Shown here: in pieces, positions 1 to 13,694 of the stretch | Numbering within the stretch: the stretch's first letter is position 1 | How the letters are laid out: every line of letters starts with the position of its first letter | Assembly: GCF_030463535.1 (NCBI RefSeq) | Contig: NC_132892.1 | Span: forward strand, 34,185,109 to 34,249,108 | Reading direction: 5' to 3' | DNA from: Salminus brasiliensis | Lineage: Eukaryota > Chordata > Actinopteri > Characiformes > Bryconidae | Length of the DNA: 64,000 nucleotides | Notes under the pieces: model-generated | Seen by the model: only the letters and a program-made list of their open reading frames with translations | Told to the model about the DNA's origin: nothing | Databases searched by the model: none | Position numbers and translations under genes: made by a program

Positions 1-122
1 TCAATCAGTCACAATTATCTTTTCCAATAATTCTAGGTGAAGTATCTGAAGGAGCTTGCAGAACATCAGCACATACAAAAAGCTTTATAGATATTTATAC
101 AGAATTAGCAGAAATTCCTCAC

Positions 123-600
123 CTGTTTTCACTTCCAGCTTGAAATTATGGTTAGTGTCTCCAGTCTCTCCACACATATATAATCCAGCATCCAACTCAG
201 GTCTCTGTAGATCACTGTAAGGTATCCAGAAGAGTCAAATAGAGAAACTTTACCTTTATGATCCCATGTGTTCTGTGATCGATCAGGGTTCAGATAGACA
301 TCCTGTTGTGTTGAGACCTTACGGAAATACCCATTGTATCCTCTATTCTTACTTAATGTGCAGTAGATCATGACACTGCCTCCTGAGTAGCCAATCACTT
401 CAAAGCATCCCACAAATCCTGCCAATCAAAGTGAAGATTCTCCTTCATTAAATTATCTCCAGACTCACTCCCACAGTTCAGAAAATATGCAGCACACAAA
501 ATAACTACTTCTTAAACACACAAAATCTGATTATTGGGTTTGAAGTGTAGAATAACAGACCTGAGATCAGGTGGAAGGTGAAGATAAGGAGGATCTTCAT
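123..600 (-). pseudogene. CD300/pIgR-like receptor, 5' half, broken (gene 1)
   Basis: This is the 5' part of an Ig-superfamily receptor gene that runs off the left edge of the window. The signal-peptide exon is 561-600 (MKILLIFTFHLIS, then a split Gly). The first V-type Ig exon is 123-418, entered through a TTTGATTGGCAG acceptor and left through GTGAGG. Compared with the intact paralogues, 4 bp (tctg) are missing between 193 and 194. The frame is lost just after YRDLS, so the F-strand Cys region is misread. The exon is 296 bp instead of 300. Both cysteines of the extra CD300-type disulfide are also gone (YFRK for YFCK, QQDV for QQCV). Bases 1-40 match the intron in front of the second Ig exon of the paralogues, so the rest of the gene lies outside. 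I call it a pseudogene; a sequencing error at the deletion is the alternative. Confidence 0.8.
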
Positions 601-641
601 CCTTAACTTCAGCTTCACTGATGATCACACAATCTCCACTC

Positions 642-826
642 CACTATCTTTATATCCTGTATAAATTCTGTTTTTGTCTTAAAAGTTAAACTTTACTCTT
701 CTTTGTATTAAGTTGTCTTTACAGTGTGAGAATCTCCGTCGTCTGGTTTGGTTGGTTCCTGTTTTACAGGAAGAGTCAGAGTTGCTCAACTTCACTTCTC
801 CTCCCACCAGCATCACTGACAACAAG
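642..826 (-). promoter_or_regulatory. Receptor promoter block of gene 1
   Basis: On the minus strand this block holds a TATA-like ATATAAAG (645-652) and, further upstream, a perfect inverted repeat TTCCTGTTTTACAGGAA (756-772) with two facing GGAA cores. Next to it lie AGAGTCAGAGTTGCTCAA and a CTCCTCCC tract. Recognisable versions of the block lie upstream of every receptor gene in the window. GGAA cores are the target of ETS factors, including PU.1 in myeloid cells; that use here is an inference. Confidence 0.5.
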
Positions 827-1206
827 CCAAAACTTTTATTTTTATTTGCTGAAATTGTTGAAGGAATTGAATTGTTCTGTAGAGATAGAGGTAGTGTAAA
901 GTTATAAGAACATGCAGAGCAAATTTAGAGTGGACCACAAGTTACAGCCCTTTATTCCCTTTAATGTGCATTTATTATGAATTATTATTATTATTATTAT
1001 TATGGGTTTTTTTAGTACTTGTGTACATGTTGTTTAATGGGAACTGGATGGCTCTCGCAACAATAATTTACTCCTCCAGGCCTCAACAGCTGCATATAGC
1101 TAGCTTATGTGCTTTGGCAAGTCTTCCTTCAAGCTCCACCCCTCTCCTGAGGCTCACACCTGGACTCTTTAGGACGCCTTGTTTTAAGCCTTGTTTGTTA
1201 TAGGGG
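827..1206. other. Intergenic, short TTA repeat
   Basis: No gene is seen. There is a (TTA)n run near 978-1003. Bases 1,040-1,200 match similar intergenic sequence at about 24,420-24,540 and 30,490-30,650 (for example gcctcaaca, ctccacccct, tgaggctca). This is therefore an old block of the receptor tandem unit. Confidence 0.5.
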
Positions 1207-2131
1207 GTTAGCCGTTCAGTGCTCAGACCATACGCCGCACACTACATCAGATTGGTCTGCATGGCTGTCACCCCAGAAGGAAGCCTCTTCTGAAGTCTGT
1301 ACACAAGAAAGCCCACAAACAGTGTGCTGAAGACATGTCAACAAAGGACATGGATTACTGGAACAATGCCCTATGGTCTGATGAGACCAAGATTAATTTG
1401 TTTGGTGCAGATGGTCTCAAGCATGTGTGGTGGCAATTAGGTGAGGAGCACACAGATAAGTCTGTCATGCCTGCAGTCAAGCACGGTGGTGGGAATGCCA
1501 TGGTCTGGGGTAGCATGAGTGCAGCAGGTGTTGGGGAGTTGCATTTCATTGAGGGACACATGAACTCCAATATGTACTGTGAAATACTAAAGCAGAGCAT
1601 GATCCCTTCCCTCCGGAAACTGGGTTGCAGGGCAGTGTTCCAGCATGATAATGACCCCAAACACACCTCTAAGATGACCACTGCTTTATTGAAGAGGCTG
1701 AGGGTAAAGGTGATGGACTGGCCAAGCATGTCTCCAGACCTAAATCCAATAGAACATCTTTAGGGCATCCTAAAGAGGAAGGTGGAGGAGTGCAAAGTCT
1801 TGAATATCCGCCAGCTCCGTGATGTCGTCATGGAGGAGTGGAAAAGCATTCCAGTGGCAACCTCTGAAGCACTGGTAAACTCCATGCCCAGAAGAGTTAA
1901 GGCAGTTCTGGAAAATAATGGTGGCCACACCAAATCTTGACACTTAAGGAACTTTCACTAAGTGGTGTATTAATTGCTGAAGGAAGAATAAATTTACACT
2001 GTAATATAAGCTGCACACAGAATACTTATCATTGTGTCAAAGTGTCAATTTGTCAGTGTTATAACATGAAAAGATATACTTAAATATTTGCAGGAATGTG
2101 AGGGGTGTACTCACTTTTGTGACACACTGTA
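1207..2131 (+). mobile_element. Tc1-like transposon, 5'-truncated, dead transposase
   Basis: The plus-strand frame encodes the C-terminal two thirds of a Tc1/mariner transposase, starting inside the DNA-binding region (about 1,215) and running to about 1,940. The catalytic triad is visible: Asp in WSDETK, Asp in QHDNDPKHT and Glu in [11 protein letters not shown] stop codon (1,761-1,763) comes two residues after that Glu, where a Trp codon is expected (TGG to TAG), and the frame then continues normally. The 3' end carries a Tc1-type terminal repeat (tactcacttttgtgacacac). No 5' terminal repeat is found, so the copy is truncated and cannot move by itself. Confidence 0.9.
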
Positions 2132-2504
2132 TATAGAGTTTATATTTAGATCAGGTTTAGGCATAGATAAGTGTAATAAAATTAAATTTATATGGTTTTG
2201 TAGTTTTTGCTTGGCTACAATAATACTGGATCGACGAGTCGACTCTCAGTGGTGAGGCATCACCTATACTTATTTCTTGATCAGTGGAGGTCAAGTTCCT
2301 CTGAATGCAATAATACCAAGTTACCCAATGTTGATACCAAGTTGGCCAATGTGAATGTTTTCACTGTGAGATCAGAATAATTTGCTTTGTATGACCTTTG
2401 TTTTCCATTATAAAATAAAAAGTTTTGTTAGCCAATTGTTTCTTTATTTTATCACACAGTAAGATAGACCTATTGTCCTAATATGAGGACATTGTTTTTT
2501 ACCA

Positions 2505-3890
<1,386 letters not shown>

Positions 3891-4140
3891 GAGCAAGGAA
3901 GTTAAATTCAGGGAAGTGAGTGAGTGTTTATGCAAGGCTAACCCTAGCCAATCAGCGTTTATCATTTATTCTCTCCATCGTCTGCTCCCTCAAATACAAA
4001 CTAGACCCCCCTGACAGAGTCAAACTGGAGCTCAACACACACCAGTGAGGGAACTCCTAAGCACCATGTGAAAAAGCCAAACCTGGTGAACAGAGCTACA
4101 TGGGTGCCAGATTTAAAGCTAACCCAGTTTCAGTCTTATC
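3891..4140. repeat. Intergenic block shared between tandem units
   Basis: Phrases such as gagcaaggaagttaaat, aaccctagccaatcag and gagggaactcctaagcac recur in part at about 24,700-24,840 and nearly complete at 30,840-31,030. It is therefore part of the ancestral receptor tandem unit. No coding sequence is seen. Confidence 0.6.
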
Positions 4141-4147
4141 AACTAGT

Positions 4148-4612
4148 TACACTATGTGGACAAAAATATTGGGACAACTGCTCATTCATTGTTTCTTCTG
4201 ATATTCAGAGTATCAAAAAAGAGTTTATCCTGCTTTTGTTGGATTAACTGTGTCTACTGTGCAGGGAAGACTGTCTACTAGGTTTTGGAGCATTGTTGTG
4301 AGGATTTGAATGCATTCTGCATCATAAGGGAGTAGTGAAGTCAGAATGTTGGTTGATCACCATCCAAACCTCATTTTCCCCAACTCCCCTAACTTATCCC
4401 AAAAGTACTGAATAGGGCAACACCACTGCTCCACAGCTCAATGCTAGGGGGCTTTATACCCCTCTACCACGCCAATGCCACGCCTGGCATTGGTGCCAGT
4501 AAGTTGAGGGTTATCTGCACAAGAGAGTCCTATTCTTTTGACAATGCTTCTTGACAGTTTAGTACTACAGACACTAAATTAGCCATACATATTAGGACAT
4601 ATAGTGTAAGTT
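4148..4612. mobile_element. MITE-like DNA element
   Basis: It begins with atgtggacaaaaatattggg, a terminal sequence of a common teleost MITE (consensus near tatggacaaaagtattgg), and ends with a degraded inverted version (ttaggacatatagtgt). Shorter relatives lie at 18,705-19,092 and 24,850-25,160, and internal fragments at 15,645-15,745 and 16,125-16,232. No transposase is encoded. Confidence 0.65.
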
Positions 4613-4699
4613 AGAAACCTTGACAACAACAGGAATAAAAAAATTAATCCTTCTACCACTTATCAATCTGCTCCAACTCTGGTAGAAACATCCACACTC

Positions 4700-5230
4700 C
4701 CAGCAGGTCGGGCCCAGGGACAGTAACACGTTTCAGACTTTAGAACCATTGTTGAAGGTGGATGAGGAAGAGCTTCCTCCTGAACTGATCTTTAGCTGTA
4801 TAGATGTTCAAATCAATATTTTAGGATTCTATAAGTCTGCTTTTCAACTCCTTACAGTTACAAATGATGTTTTTCTTCAAATGTGTTGTCCTCTTCTCCG
4901 TGGTTTGGTTGGTTCCTCTTTTTCTGGTAAGACTTCCTCAGAATTACTGCTCCTCCCACCAGCCTTTCTGACCACATATCAAAGTACAGTAAAAGGTATT
5001 ACAAAATATTAAGATTAAGAAATTTACAGAACTTGTTCACCAGAATGTTGGTTTAGTTTAAAAATCCCCTCAGCCTCTACTTCTCTTGTTGTTTTATTAT
5101 TAGATCTGATGAATCAGAGAGACAGTCAATCGGTGTGATGATCTCAAACACACACTGACATTTACATAAATGACCCTTCAATGACCTCACACACAGAATG
5201 AACAGGGCAGTGTGTTATTTTCAGCATTAT
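4700..5230. other. Duplicated intergenic block with orphan promoter-like module
   Basis: This block is repeated at 19,093-19,640 and 25,226-25,760, and in decayed form at 31,030-31,450. Around 4,895-4,985 it carries a version of the receptor promoter module (ggtttggttggttcctcttt, then gctcctccca), but no receptor exon follows it. An 87-codon open frame here is not conserved as protein and has no family match, so I do not call a gene. Confidence 0.5.
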
Positions 5231-5290
5231 ACAGGTTTGCATTTATTTGATTTAGTAGAAACAGCAGGACTATGCATACATACATACATC

Positions 5291-5330
5291 ATGCATTCAA
5301 AGCTGCCCACAGGACCTGCCAATCAAAGGG
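5291..5330 (-). pseudogene. Relic of a receptor V-exon acceptor
   Basis: The sequence tcaaagctgcccacaggacc, followed by tgccaatcaaag, matches the first codons and acceptor of the first Ig exon in genes A-C (minus strand, GLVGSFD). Only about 35-45 bp survive. The rest is cut off at a (CATA)n run at 5,270-5,290. A decayed promoter module lies at the expected distance upstream (5,522-5,578), which supports a fossil receptor gene. Confidence 0.65.
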
Positions 5331-5344
5331 AAGGTTCTTATATG

Positions 5345-5470
5345 TCTCGACCATGATAGTTCAACAGTTAGAGCACTGGGTTATTAACGACCAGGTTATG
5401 GGTTCAACACCCAGCTTCAGCAAGCTCTCCAGGCGCTCGGCAATGGTTTAGTGTGTCTTCTGTAAGTCTG
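5345..5470 (+). repeat. tRNA-derived SINE
   Basis: The head looks like a tRNA gene: an A-box-like tagttcaacagttagagcac, an anticodon-stem-like middle, then a B-box-like ggttcaacacc (5,401-5,411; the Pol III consensus is GGTTCGANTCC). The 3' part (cttcagcaagctctcc) is of SINE type. It sits between the fossil V-exon edge and the fossil promoter, where the signal exon of that receptor should be. It is not a functional tRNA. Confidence 0.65.
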
Positions 5471-5521
5471 CTTTAATCCTGCTGGTTTTTATTTGTCATC
5501 CTCTGTGTATGTGTGTCTTTT

Positions 5522-5578
5522 TCTGTCTGGTTTGGTTGATTCCTGTTTTCTAGAAAGAGTCAGAGTAGCTAAACATAG
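5522..5578 (-). promoter_or_regulatory. Decayed receptor promoter module
   Basis: It contains tctggtttggttgattcctg, then an agaaagagtcagagt stretch. This is close to the gene 1 module at 740-790, but the palindrome is damaged (ttttctagaaag instead of ttttacaggaag). It lies about 200 bp upstream of the V-exon relic on the minus strand. Confidence 0.5.
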
Positions 5579-5599
5579 AGCTGATGTGTTTAGTATGTA

Positions 5600-8500
5600 C
5601 TCTCTTGTTAAGGCTGTTGTGATGCTGCAGCAATGACGATGACTATGGACATCTTGGAGACATACCTGTGCTGGCTGGATACACTGAGTTTTCATCTTGG
5701 CCCTTAAAACACAACTGGTTTCTTATGTCATACATATGCCATACATATCTGAATATTCTCAATATTATTCAATTTGTACTTGTTTAAAGTAATTTTATTT
5801 TTCAGTCATTTATCTGGTTTCAAGCTTTAAAGTGAATTATCTGATATTTCTATAAATAAGCAAAATATCTGTACCAGAATAAGAAGACCCTATTAGTACA
5901 TACACTCACTTAAAACACGAAAAATGTTTATATAAAAGTGAATAAATCTTATAATATTACTACAACAATCTCAAAATGAGAAATATTTAGAGATATTTAA
6001 GAGGGTTTTACTTTCTAAAACAACACCTTTATATTTACATCAGGATTGAAAAGAAAAAGCCTTAAGACTTATGCCTTCACAGAATAAAGCAGAAGATGAG
6101 AAGAAATGAAGATCTCCATTGTGTTTGGTGTGTTATGAACTCTAGAACTCATCTATAGATCTAGAGGGAGGGTTTAAGAAGAGACACATTTACTGAGAGA
6201 GTGTGGTACACATCAGAGGACCTCACTGTGAGTTGAAGAGCATTGTCTTTAGCATTAGGGTGAGCATTCTGCTCAGGGCTGGTTAGAGAAGGTGTAGTGA
6301 TCAAGCTGAATGAGGTTATGACAAGGTCTACACCTGTCAAATAGGTTCACTGTAAACACTTTTACTGTAGGAGGTCAATCGTTCTGATTATGATTGACTG
6401 ACTGTAATCAGAAGCTCTGCTGTTTTTCATTAGAACAGCACCTTGGACAGCATCTCACCTTTTCACATCTCCAGCCCACAAACCTTACAGATACACTGCC
6501 ATCTGAAGGACATAGGGTGGTTGAGGGACTGATGGCCCTGAGACACACTTTGGAGACATGACTTAAGTGTTTCTTGCTAATATCTAATATCACTGTGTAG
6601 TTCAACCATTCCCAGAGTTTAGTGAAGAATGTGGACTTTACTCACATCTGACTCAGAGCAGTGGAGATCAGGGAGATGTTCAGACCATCCTACAGCACAG
6701 CTCCTTTTAAAGCACAGATTTCCTGCTGGTTGTATTTCACACTCCACTCTGCTCCAGAAGCTCCTGAAACATCTGATTACAGAGGCTGGAGCCCATCAGC
6801 TCTCTCCTCTAACTCCAGCAGCTACTGAACAACACTGAGCTGATTCTGAGAGAAACCACAAAGAGAGAAGAGCTCTGAGAGTCTTGCAGCAGGGTGAGGG
6901 AGGGGGTCGGAGAGAAGCTGGAATCAACAGCTCTGAACAGCTGTAGTTCCAGTCAAGAACAGCTTAATGATCAGTTCAGAAGTGTATCACTACAGTAATG
7001 ATGAAAGAGGTTGTAAGGGGAAATAAAGGGAGCTGGTGTAGTGATGGTGTTACAGTAGGATCTGCTGACTCACCAGAGTCTCATGAGCAGAAACACCAGA
7101 GGAAGAGGAGGAGCCATTCTCCATGACCTCAATAGCCTACATGGTATCAAACAAGCAGAGGCTTTCTAAATGCTTTTGTAGGAACATATAAAGGTTTCTA
7201 TTGCATTAGAAGGTGTTTTTTTTTATAAGTGATGATGCTCTTCATGGACATATATTCACTATTACAAGATCCCTTTCAAGATCCTGTGCCAAACTCTTGC
7301 TGTCATAAACTATGTTCAAACAGTCATTAAAGCTGATATTCTGAATGCAGATCTTTTTTTTTAGTTATTATATACAATTTCAAATTAAAGGTAAAAGTTC
7401 CATTTTAAAGTGTTTGCCTTTATAGTATGTTTTGAAAGACTACATACAAAAAATGATAAAAAAAGATTTAAACACACAATAGGAAAGATGATGAAGATAC
7501 ATTTATTCTGAAAATATATTAATGCTGAATATACATTTGCAGGAGGGTTCACACTGTGTAGAAATCGTCCTTGACAGTTTTATGGTGTGAACTTGGAGTT
7601 TTGCAATATGATGTCCCACAAGGCTTTGTTTTAGGCCCTAATAGGATTTTTAGAAGCTATATGACAATGTTTTCAAAAGCTATTGTGCTACCTGAAGCCA
7701 AGGCCTTTGCACTCCAGAGCTTCAGATATTAAAGAAGTTATTTCTGAGCTTCTTTTCAATTCCTAAGATAATTTACACTCAGATCACTGAACACTGTAAA
7801 CATACACTTGATATCCGCAACCATCAAATTTAAACAAAGACTTGCTTTACTATTCAGTTATGATACAAAGCAAAAACAAGAAGGAAACAACAGTGGTGAA
7901 GGGTTGAACTGCATGTGATTAACATTCTTAAGTGTTTAACTGCCACACCTAACAGAAACTGTTACCAGAAACTGAGTCTAACAGGATGCATGTGATTTTT
8001 TTACTGCAGCAGAAGACTTATCAGTTAAACTGTGAAATATTTGCATGTATAAAATTAGAGATGTGATGTGCTTCGCAGAGACTGCTGTCTGTCAGCATGC
8101 AAGACTTTAAGCAGTAATGATCACTGGTGAGTTGATCAGTTGATGTTGGAAAATAAATATGATCAGATGTTACGGCCAGACTGTAGAAGACCACAACACA
8201 TAAAAGGGAAAGCTACATGTGAATAGATATAGATACGGTAAGCTTTATTGAGGACTATCAAAAGAGTAAGGATCCTGATCCGAGGTCACCGAAGGTCTTC
8301 AAGTAGAGTGGGTAGAGTTTTTGTGCTAATCCTCCTGTTCCTCAGAAAAGTGGATTTTTTCCAGGAGTTCCAGTTTATTTACTTTTTTTCTGAAGCAAGC
8401 CAGTATCCTCCCTCTTATGGTTCTCTCTTCTTGTTTGGGGAACCTGGGTTTTAGTTCTCCATTTTTCCCTGTTCAGTTGACTGTGGTTCTTTTGTTTGTT

Positions 8501-9294
8501 TTTTTTCCCACCTGTTTTTGTGATCCACTTCATTTGAGCTGATCTTAGCACCCGCTTAGTCTGGCCACTGTTGTAAAAAAATAGTAGAGTGCTTTTTTAG
8601 CAATGCAGTGGCTCTGTCTGCTCACAGTCCTGTTAAGATCTGTGTTTGGGTCCTATTAACCACTAGCACACCTAGTTAGTGTGTTGTGATGTCACTTCCC
8701 AGGTTTATTTCCATCTGACGATGGAGAGAGGAAAACAAATAATTAATCTGAGTGATCACTCCACTACTTGTCTCAATTAACCAGCTCATGCCCATTTTAC
8801 TCCAGGTGCATCCCCTAATTACTGCACCTCCTACCTGCTAGTCATACCTATTTCACTAACAGCCAGCAGACACACAGGGTCACAACACGGATCATCTGAA
8901 GAACAGGGTGAGATCTGGACCTGCTTTCTGAAGGCTTCTCAGCAACCATGATGTCAGGGGTGTTTGATATATCCCCCTGTGTTCTTCTGAATGATGACAC
9001 TCCACTCCAACTTACCCTATTTCTATGTTTTCTTTGATTAATTCACCCCACAAGTCTCGGCTTCATAGAAGCTTTTGAGTATGAACCATCAGGGTAAGGA
9101 ACGGTTTCTTATACTGTATCTCAGGGAGAAAGCACCAAGTCACACCAACCCCACCCAAACACAACCACAACCACCCCATATATACATATACAGTATATAT
9201 GCAGCTGCCTTCCCTCTGCTTAGCTTTTGTTTGTTGCTAAGGTCTTGCTAAGGAGTGTTAAGGTGGATGTTGTAGTTTTGCTAAGTGGTTGCTA
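5600..9294. other. Long stretch without a confident gene
   Basis: No protein family, RNA gene or complete transposon is recognised. Open frames are short and unsupported. The part from 6,100 to 7,130 is less AT-rich and, read on minus, ends in one exon-like segment (7,074-7,124). Bases 9,215-9,293 carry gttgctaagg-type units like the minisatellite at 13,815-14,580. Confidence 0.4.
7074..7124 (-). other. Candidate orphan coding exon
   Basis: On the minus strand an ATG opens 17 codons (MENGSSSSSGVSAHETL) that end exactly at a strong GTGAGTC donor. No partner exon was found downstream: the following 1 kb on the minus strand has stops in all frames. It may be the first exon of a lost or decayed gene, or chance. 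The family is unknown. Confidence 0.25.
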
Positions 9295-10530
<1,236 letters not shown>

Positions 10531-10599
10531 GGATTTGTATTGTTGGGTGGAGGATAGATGATTGTAATTGTTAGGAAGTAATTTTACAGTGAATATGAA

Positions 10600-11524
10600 T
10601 GTCATGATCCACTCAGTCTGACAATGACGGGAGAACACTCGCAGGGGATGGACCGAAGCTAGGAGTTTATTGATAACAAACCATAAACAAACAGAAATGC
10701 AGCACCAATTACTAGGGATAAGGAAGAACTAAACAAAACTGTGACAAACAATACTGGGCAAACAAAAAGAACACACCTGGGGCTGGTAAGGCACTAGGGC
10801 AGTGCTAGCTGCCGGGGCTGAGCCAATACCATTACTCAAACATAAACCTCCAAGCCGAGCCTGGCAAAGCTATGAACTAGGACATATAGAGTAGCACTAG
10901 TCAGGCGCATTGAACTTACTAGACTTGAGAGCGTGAGGAGTCAGCCACCAGACCTAGACGACTGTTCCGGTCCGACGGTGAAGAGAGCTAACTGCTGAAG
11001 CAAGCTGGAAAGTCGCTCACTCCAGGAGCTCCAGGACCCCAGCTTGCAGAACCAAAGAAGCATGGCAAGAGATCGCCGCAGACCTGCAGTAGCTCCCTAA
11101 TGGACCCTGAGATTAGAGTTGCCTGGCTAGTTAGCTTCCCCTGCTAAGCTAGCTAGGTAGAGAGAGAGTCCTCTTGTACAAGGACACACTCTACAGACCA
11201 GACCGGTGAATACTGAGTCTATACCGTTAACTGAATAACCTGGGTGCACTAAGGGTAATTCTCAGCAACCAGCAGCTGGCACTAGCCCTACTTAAATACT
11301 CCAGCCCACAGGTGTAACACATTAACCAAACAAAGAATAGTCACCTGACAAACAAAACCAGAAACCAAAATGGCGACGAGGGGCGTCAACCCGAAAGTCC
11401 ATTTCAACATAAAAGTACTTCCATGAATAAACATGACATGGTACATTAAAAAATAGTTCATTATTTCCTGTGAGCCGCGGCCCGGGACTGCCTCTGGGGC
11501 GGGTGTGGCGGCGCGGGCGTGACA
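10600..11524 (-). mobile_element. Solo LTR of an LTR retrotransposon
   Basis: The segment starts TGTCATGATCC, ends GGCGTGACA and is flanked by the 5-bp direct repeat ATGAA (10,595-10,599 and 11,525-11,529). Read on minus it begins TGTCACGCCC. It has a possible TATA-type GAGTATTTAAGTAGG near 11,300 and a polyadenylation signal ATCAATAAAC near 10,670 close to its end, which sets the orientation. At 925 bp with no internal gag-pol, it is best explained by recombination between two LTRs. The 5-bp duplication fits Ty3/gypsy or Bel-Pao types; the family is an inference. Confidence 0.85.
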
Positions 11525-11529
11525 ATGAA

Positions 11530-12289
11530 CATAAATAGCTTAGACAAAAGTGTCCACTATAAACCTGGAAGGTGTTTAGTAACAAAAACAAACAAACAAA
11601 AATAAAATAGCAAAAGCACTTTATAGAAAATTCAAGTCATACAAACAGCTTTTACATCCCAGAAAACTCTTTGCATTTAAATGTATCCTACACTGGAAAC
11701 TGTGCTCATCTTGTCATGGTTGAATAATTAGAGATCAGTAGATGGAAGATACAAACCATGAACCTCAAACTTTGTCCTCCTTCAAAAGAACATCCAGCAG
11801 AACCCAAAAGGAAGGTGAGGGTCAATCAATTCTAGTCAATTTATTAAAGTTTACAAAAAATATGACAAAATGGCTAGGCTAGATGAAGCTATGCTATGTG
11901 GTGCTGATGGTGACTATCTCTGTGACATACACCAGCCAATAAAAGGAATAAAAGTTCATATATTTTCTGTAAATGTGTCCGTAAAATAAAAATCAACATG
12001 TTTCATTCTAAAACAACAGGGTGGTAAATTGACTTGTTAAAACACATCACAAAAAGCATGTGTATATCAAAGAGTTTAAATATGCAATAAATGCTGTCTG
12101 TGGCACAATTAGGGCTGGCATTTGTATGATTAACAGCATGTTTGCAAAATAGGGGAAATTTTCGATACATTCCCAGTAAATTAGTGGTATCTTTCCATGG
12201 AAATTTGGCTCCAAATGTAAACATCCCAAGGAAATTTTGGAAACCACGGGAAACTATGGGAATTAATAAGAAATACTGCTTTATTTAAA
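11530..12289. other. AT-rich stretch, no gene seen
   Basis: Two overlapping short frames near 12,003-12,247 have no family features and no splice context. Nothing else is supported. Confidence 0.4.
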
Positions 12290-12415
<126 letters not shown>

Positions 12416-12589
12416 CACTATCATCAATATACCATGTTATACCATGTAAACAGCAGACACAAAGGCATAACAATACAAATAAATTTACCTCAGAAATGAA
12501 CTGGAACTAATGGAAATAAAATGGGAATATAAGTTAAAGGTGAGAAACGTACATATAGTTGGTAAAATATACTGAAGCATAATCTTGGG

Positions 12590-13244
12590 TAAAATAATTA
12601 GATATGAGACCAAACGAGTTGAATAGCAAAGCTGCTCAATCACAGGCACATGGCACATTAAACACTAAAGGGCTATTGAGACCACGCCCCCTGCATGCAC
12701 TGTCCATTTCTTCATCACATGTACTTCATAGGTCCAGTTGATTTCTAGAAATATGACACTCACCACTACTGAAAGCATACATTTGGACCAATGCACTACC
12801 TTTATACTTTGACATGGTTCATATTTTTATTTACAGTAATAGCACTGAAACTTTTAAGCAACTATTAAATCAAGGTGGAATCTGGTAAATCAGAAAAGCT
12901 TAATGAACAAATACTTTTGAGACTAGTTTACCAAGGCTAGCAGGCTAGTAAGTGGTTAACTTACCAAGGCTAGCTACCAATATTTGTTGCCTTAACGGGT
13001 TTCTGAAACAAAGAATGAATACCAAGAATTATTATTTTTTTCATTATTAACATCAAATCAAATAAAGTGTATTTACTCACAAGCTAGCAGCGAGTGTCAG
13101 GTTTCTAGAAATCATCTGAACATATGCTGTACATGTAATGGAGGAATAAACAGTGCATACAGGGGGCGTGGTCTCAATAGCCCTTCAGTGTGCACACGTG
13201 CCTGGGATTGAGGAGCAGTTTTGGTATCATATCTAATTATTTTA
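12590..13244. repeat. Foldback element with ~145-160 bp inverted arms
   Basis: The left arm (12,590-12,752) reads taaaataattagatatga, then gggctattgagaccacgccc and gatttctagaaat. The right arm (13,104-13,244) is its reverse complement with scattered differences (gggcgtggtctcaatagccc, ending catatctaattatttta). The spacer of about 350 bp encodes nothing. The right arm starts about 90 bp past the stop codon of gene A, so transcripts of A may include part of it. No transposase is encoded; it is probably a non-autonomous DNA element. Confidence 0.75.
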
Positions 13245-13334
13245 GCTTTAAACTTTAAAAAATTCCATAATGTTGCAACCCATATTAACAGTAGGCTGAT
13301 GACCTACAGTTAGATAGTTCAGAGCTGATTAAAG

Positions 13335-13653
13335 CTACTCCAGTCCTGTGTGGTGTTTGATGATGGCGTACTCAGTATCAGGCTCCTCCTTACTGATGTT
13401 GATGTTGACATCAGAGGGAGAATCTAGGTTCTTCTGGAAACTGACAGTGGAGTAAGTGAGGTCTTGGTCTTTGGGCGGTTGAACAGTGGAGTGGAGAGTT
13501 TTATCAGAGCTGTTAGCAGGTGAGGAAGCATCTGCAGAGGCATTCTCAGGTCTGGTGGCTTTTATCTCTTCATAGTCACTGACCACAGCAGGAACCTAAG
13601 AGTAGACAAGCATGATAAGCTCAACCAATAAAACAGTATTAACAACCAACCAA

Positions 13654-13694
<41 letters not shown>

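Noticed and set aside
1355..1729. Minus-strand 124-codon frame
   Set aside because: Antisense shadow of the Tc1 transposase.
4749..5012. Frame repeated at 18,988-19,446 and 25,248-25,580 (LKVDE-ELxPELIFSC...)
   Set aside because: Repetition is explained by duplication of the intergenic block; the start differs between copies, there is no domain, and it contains a promoter-like module.
5345..5470. Functional tRNA gene
   Set aside because: The B box is degenerate, stems do not pair well and a SINE body follows.
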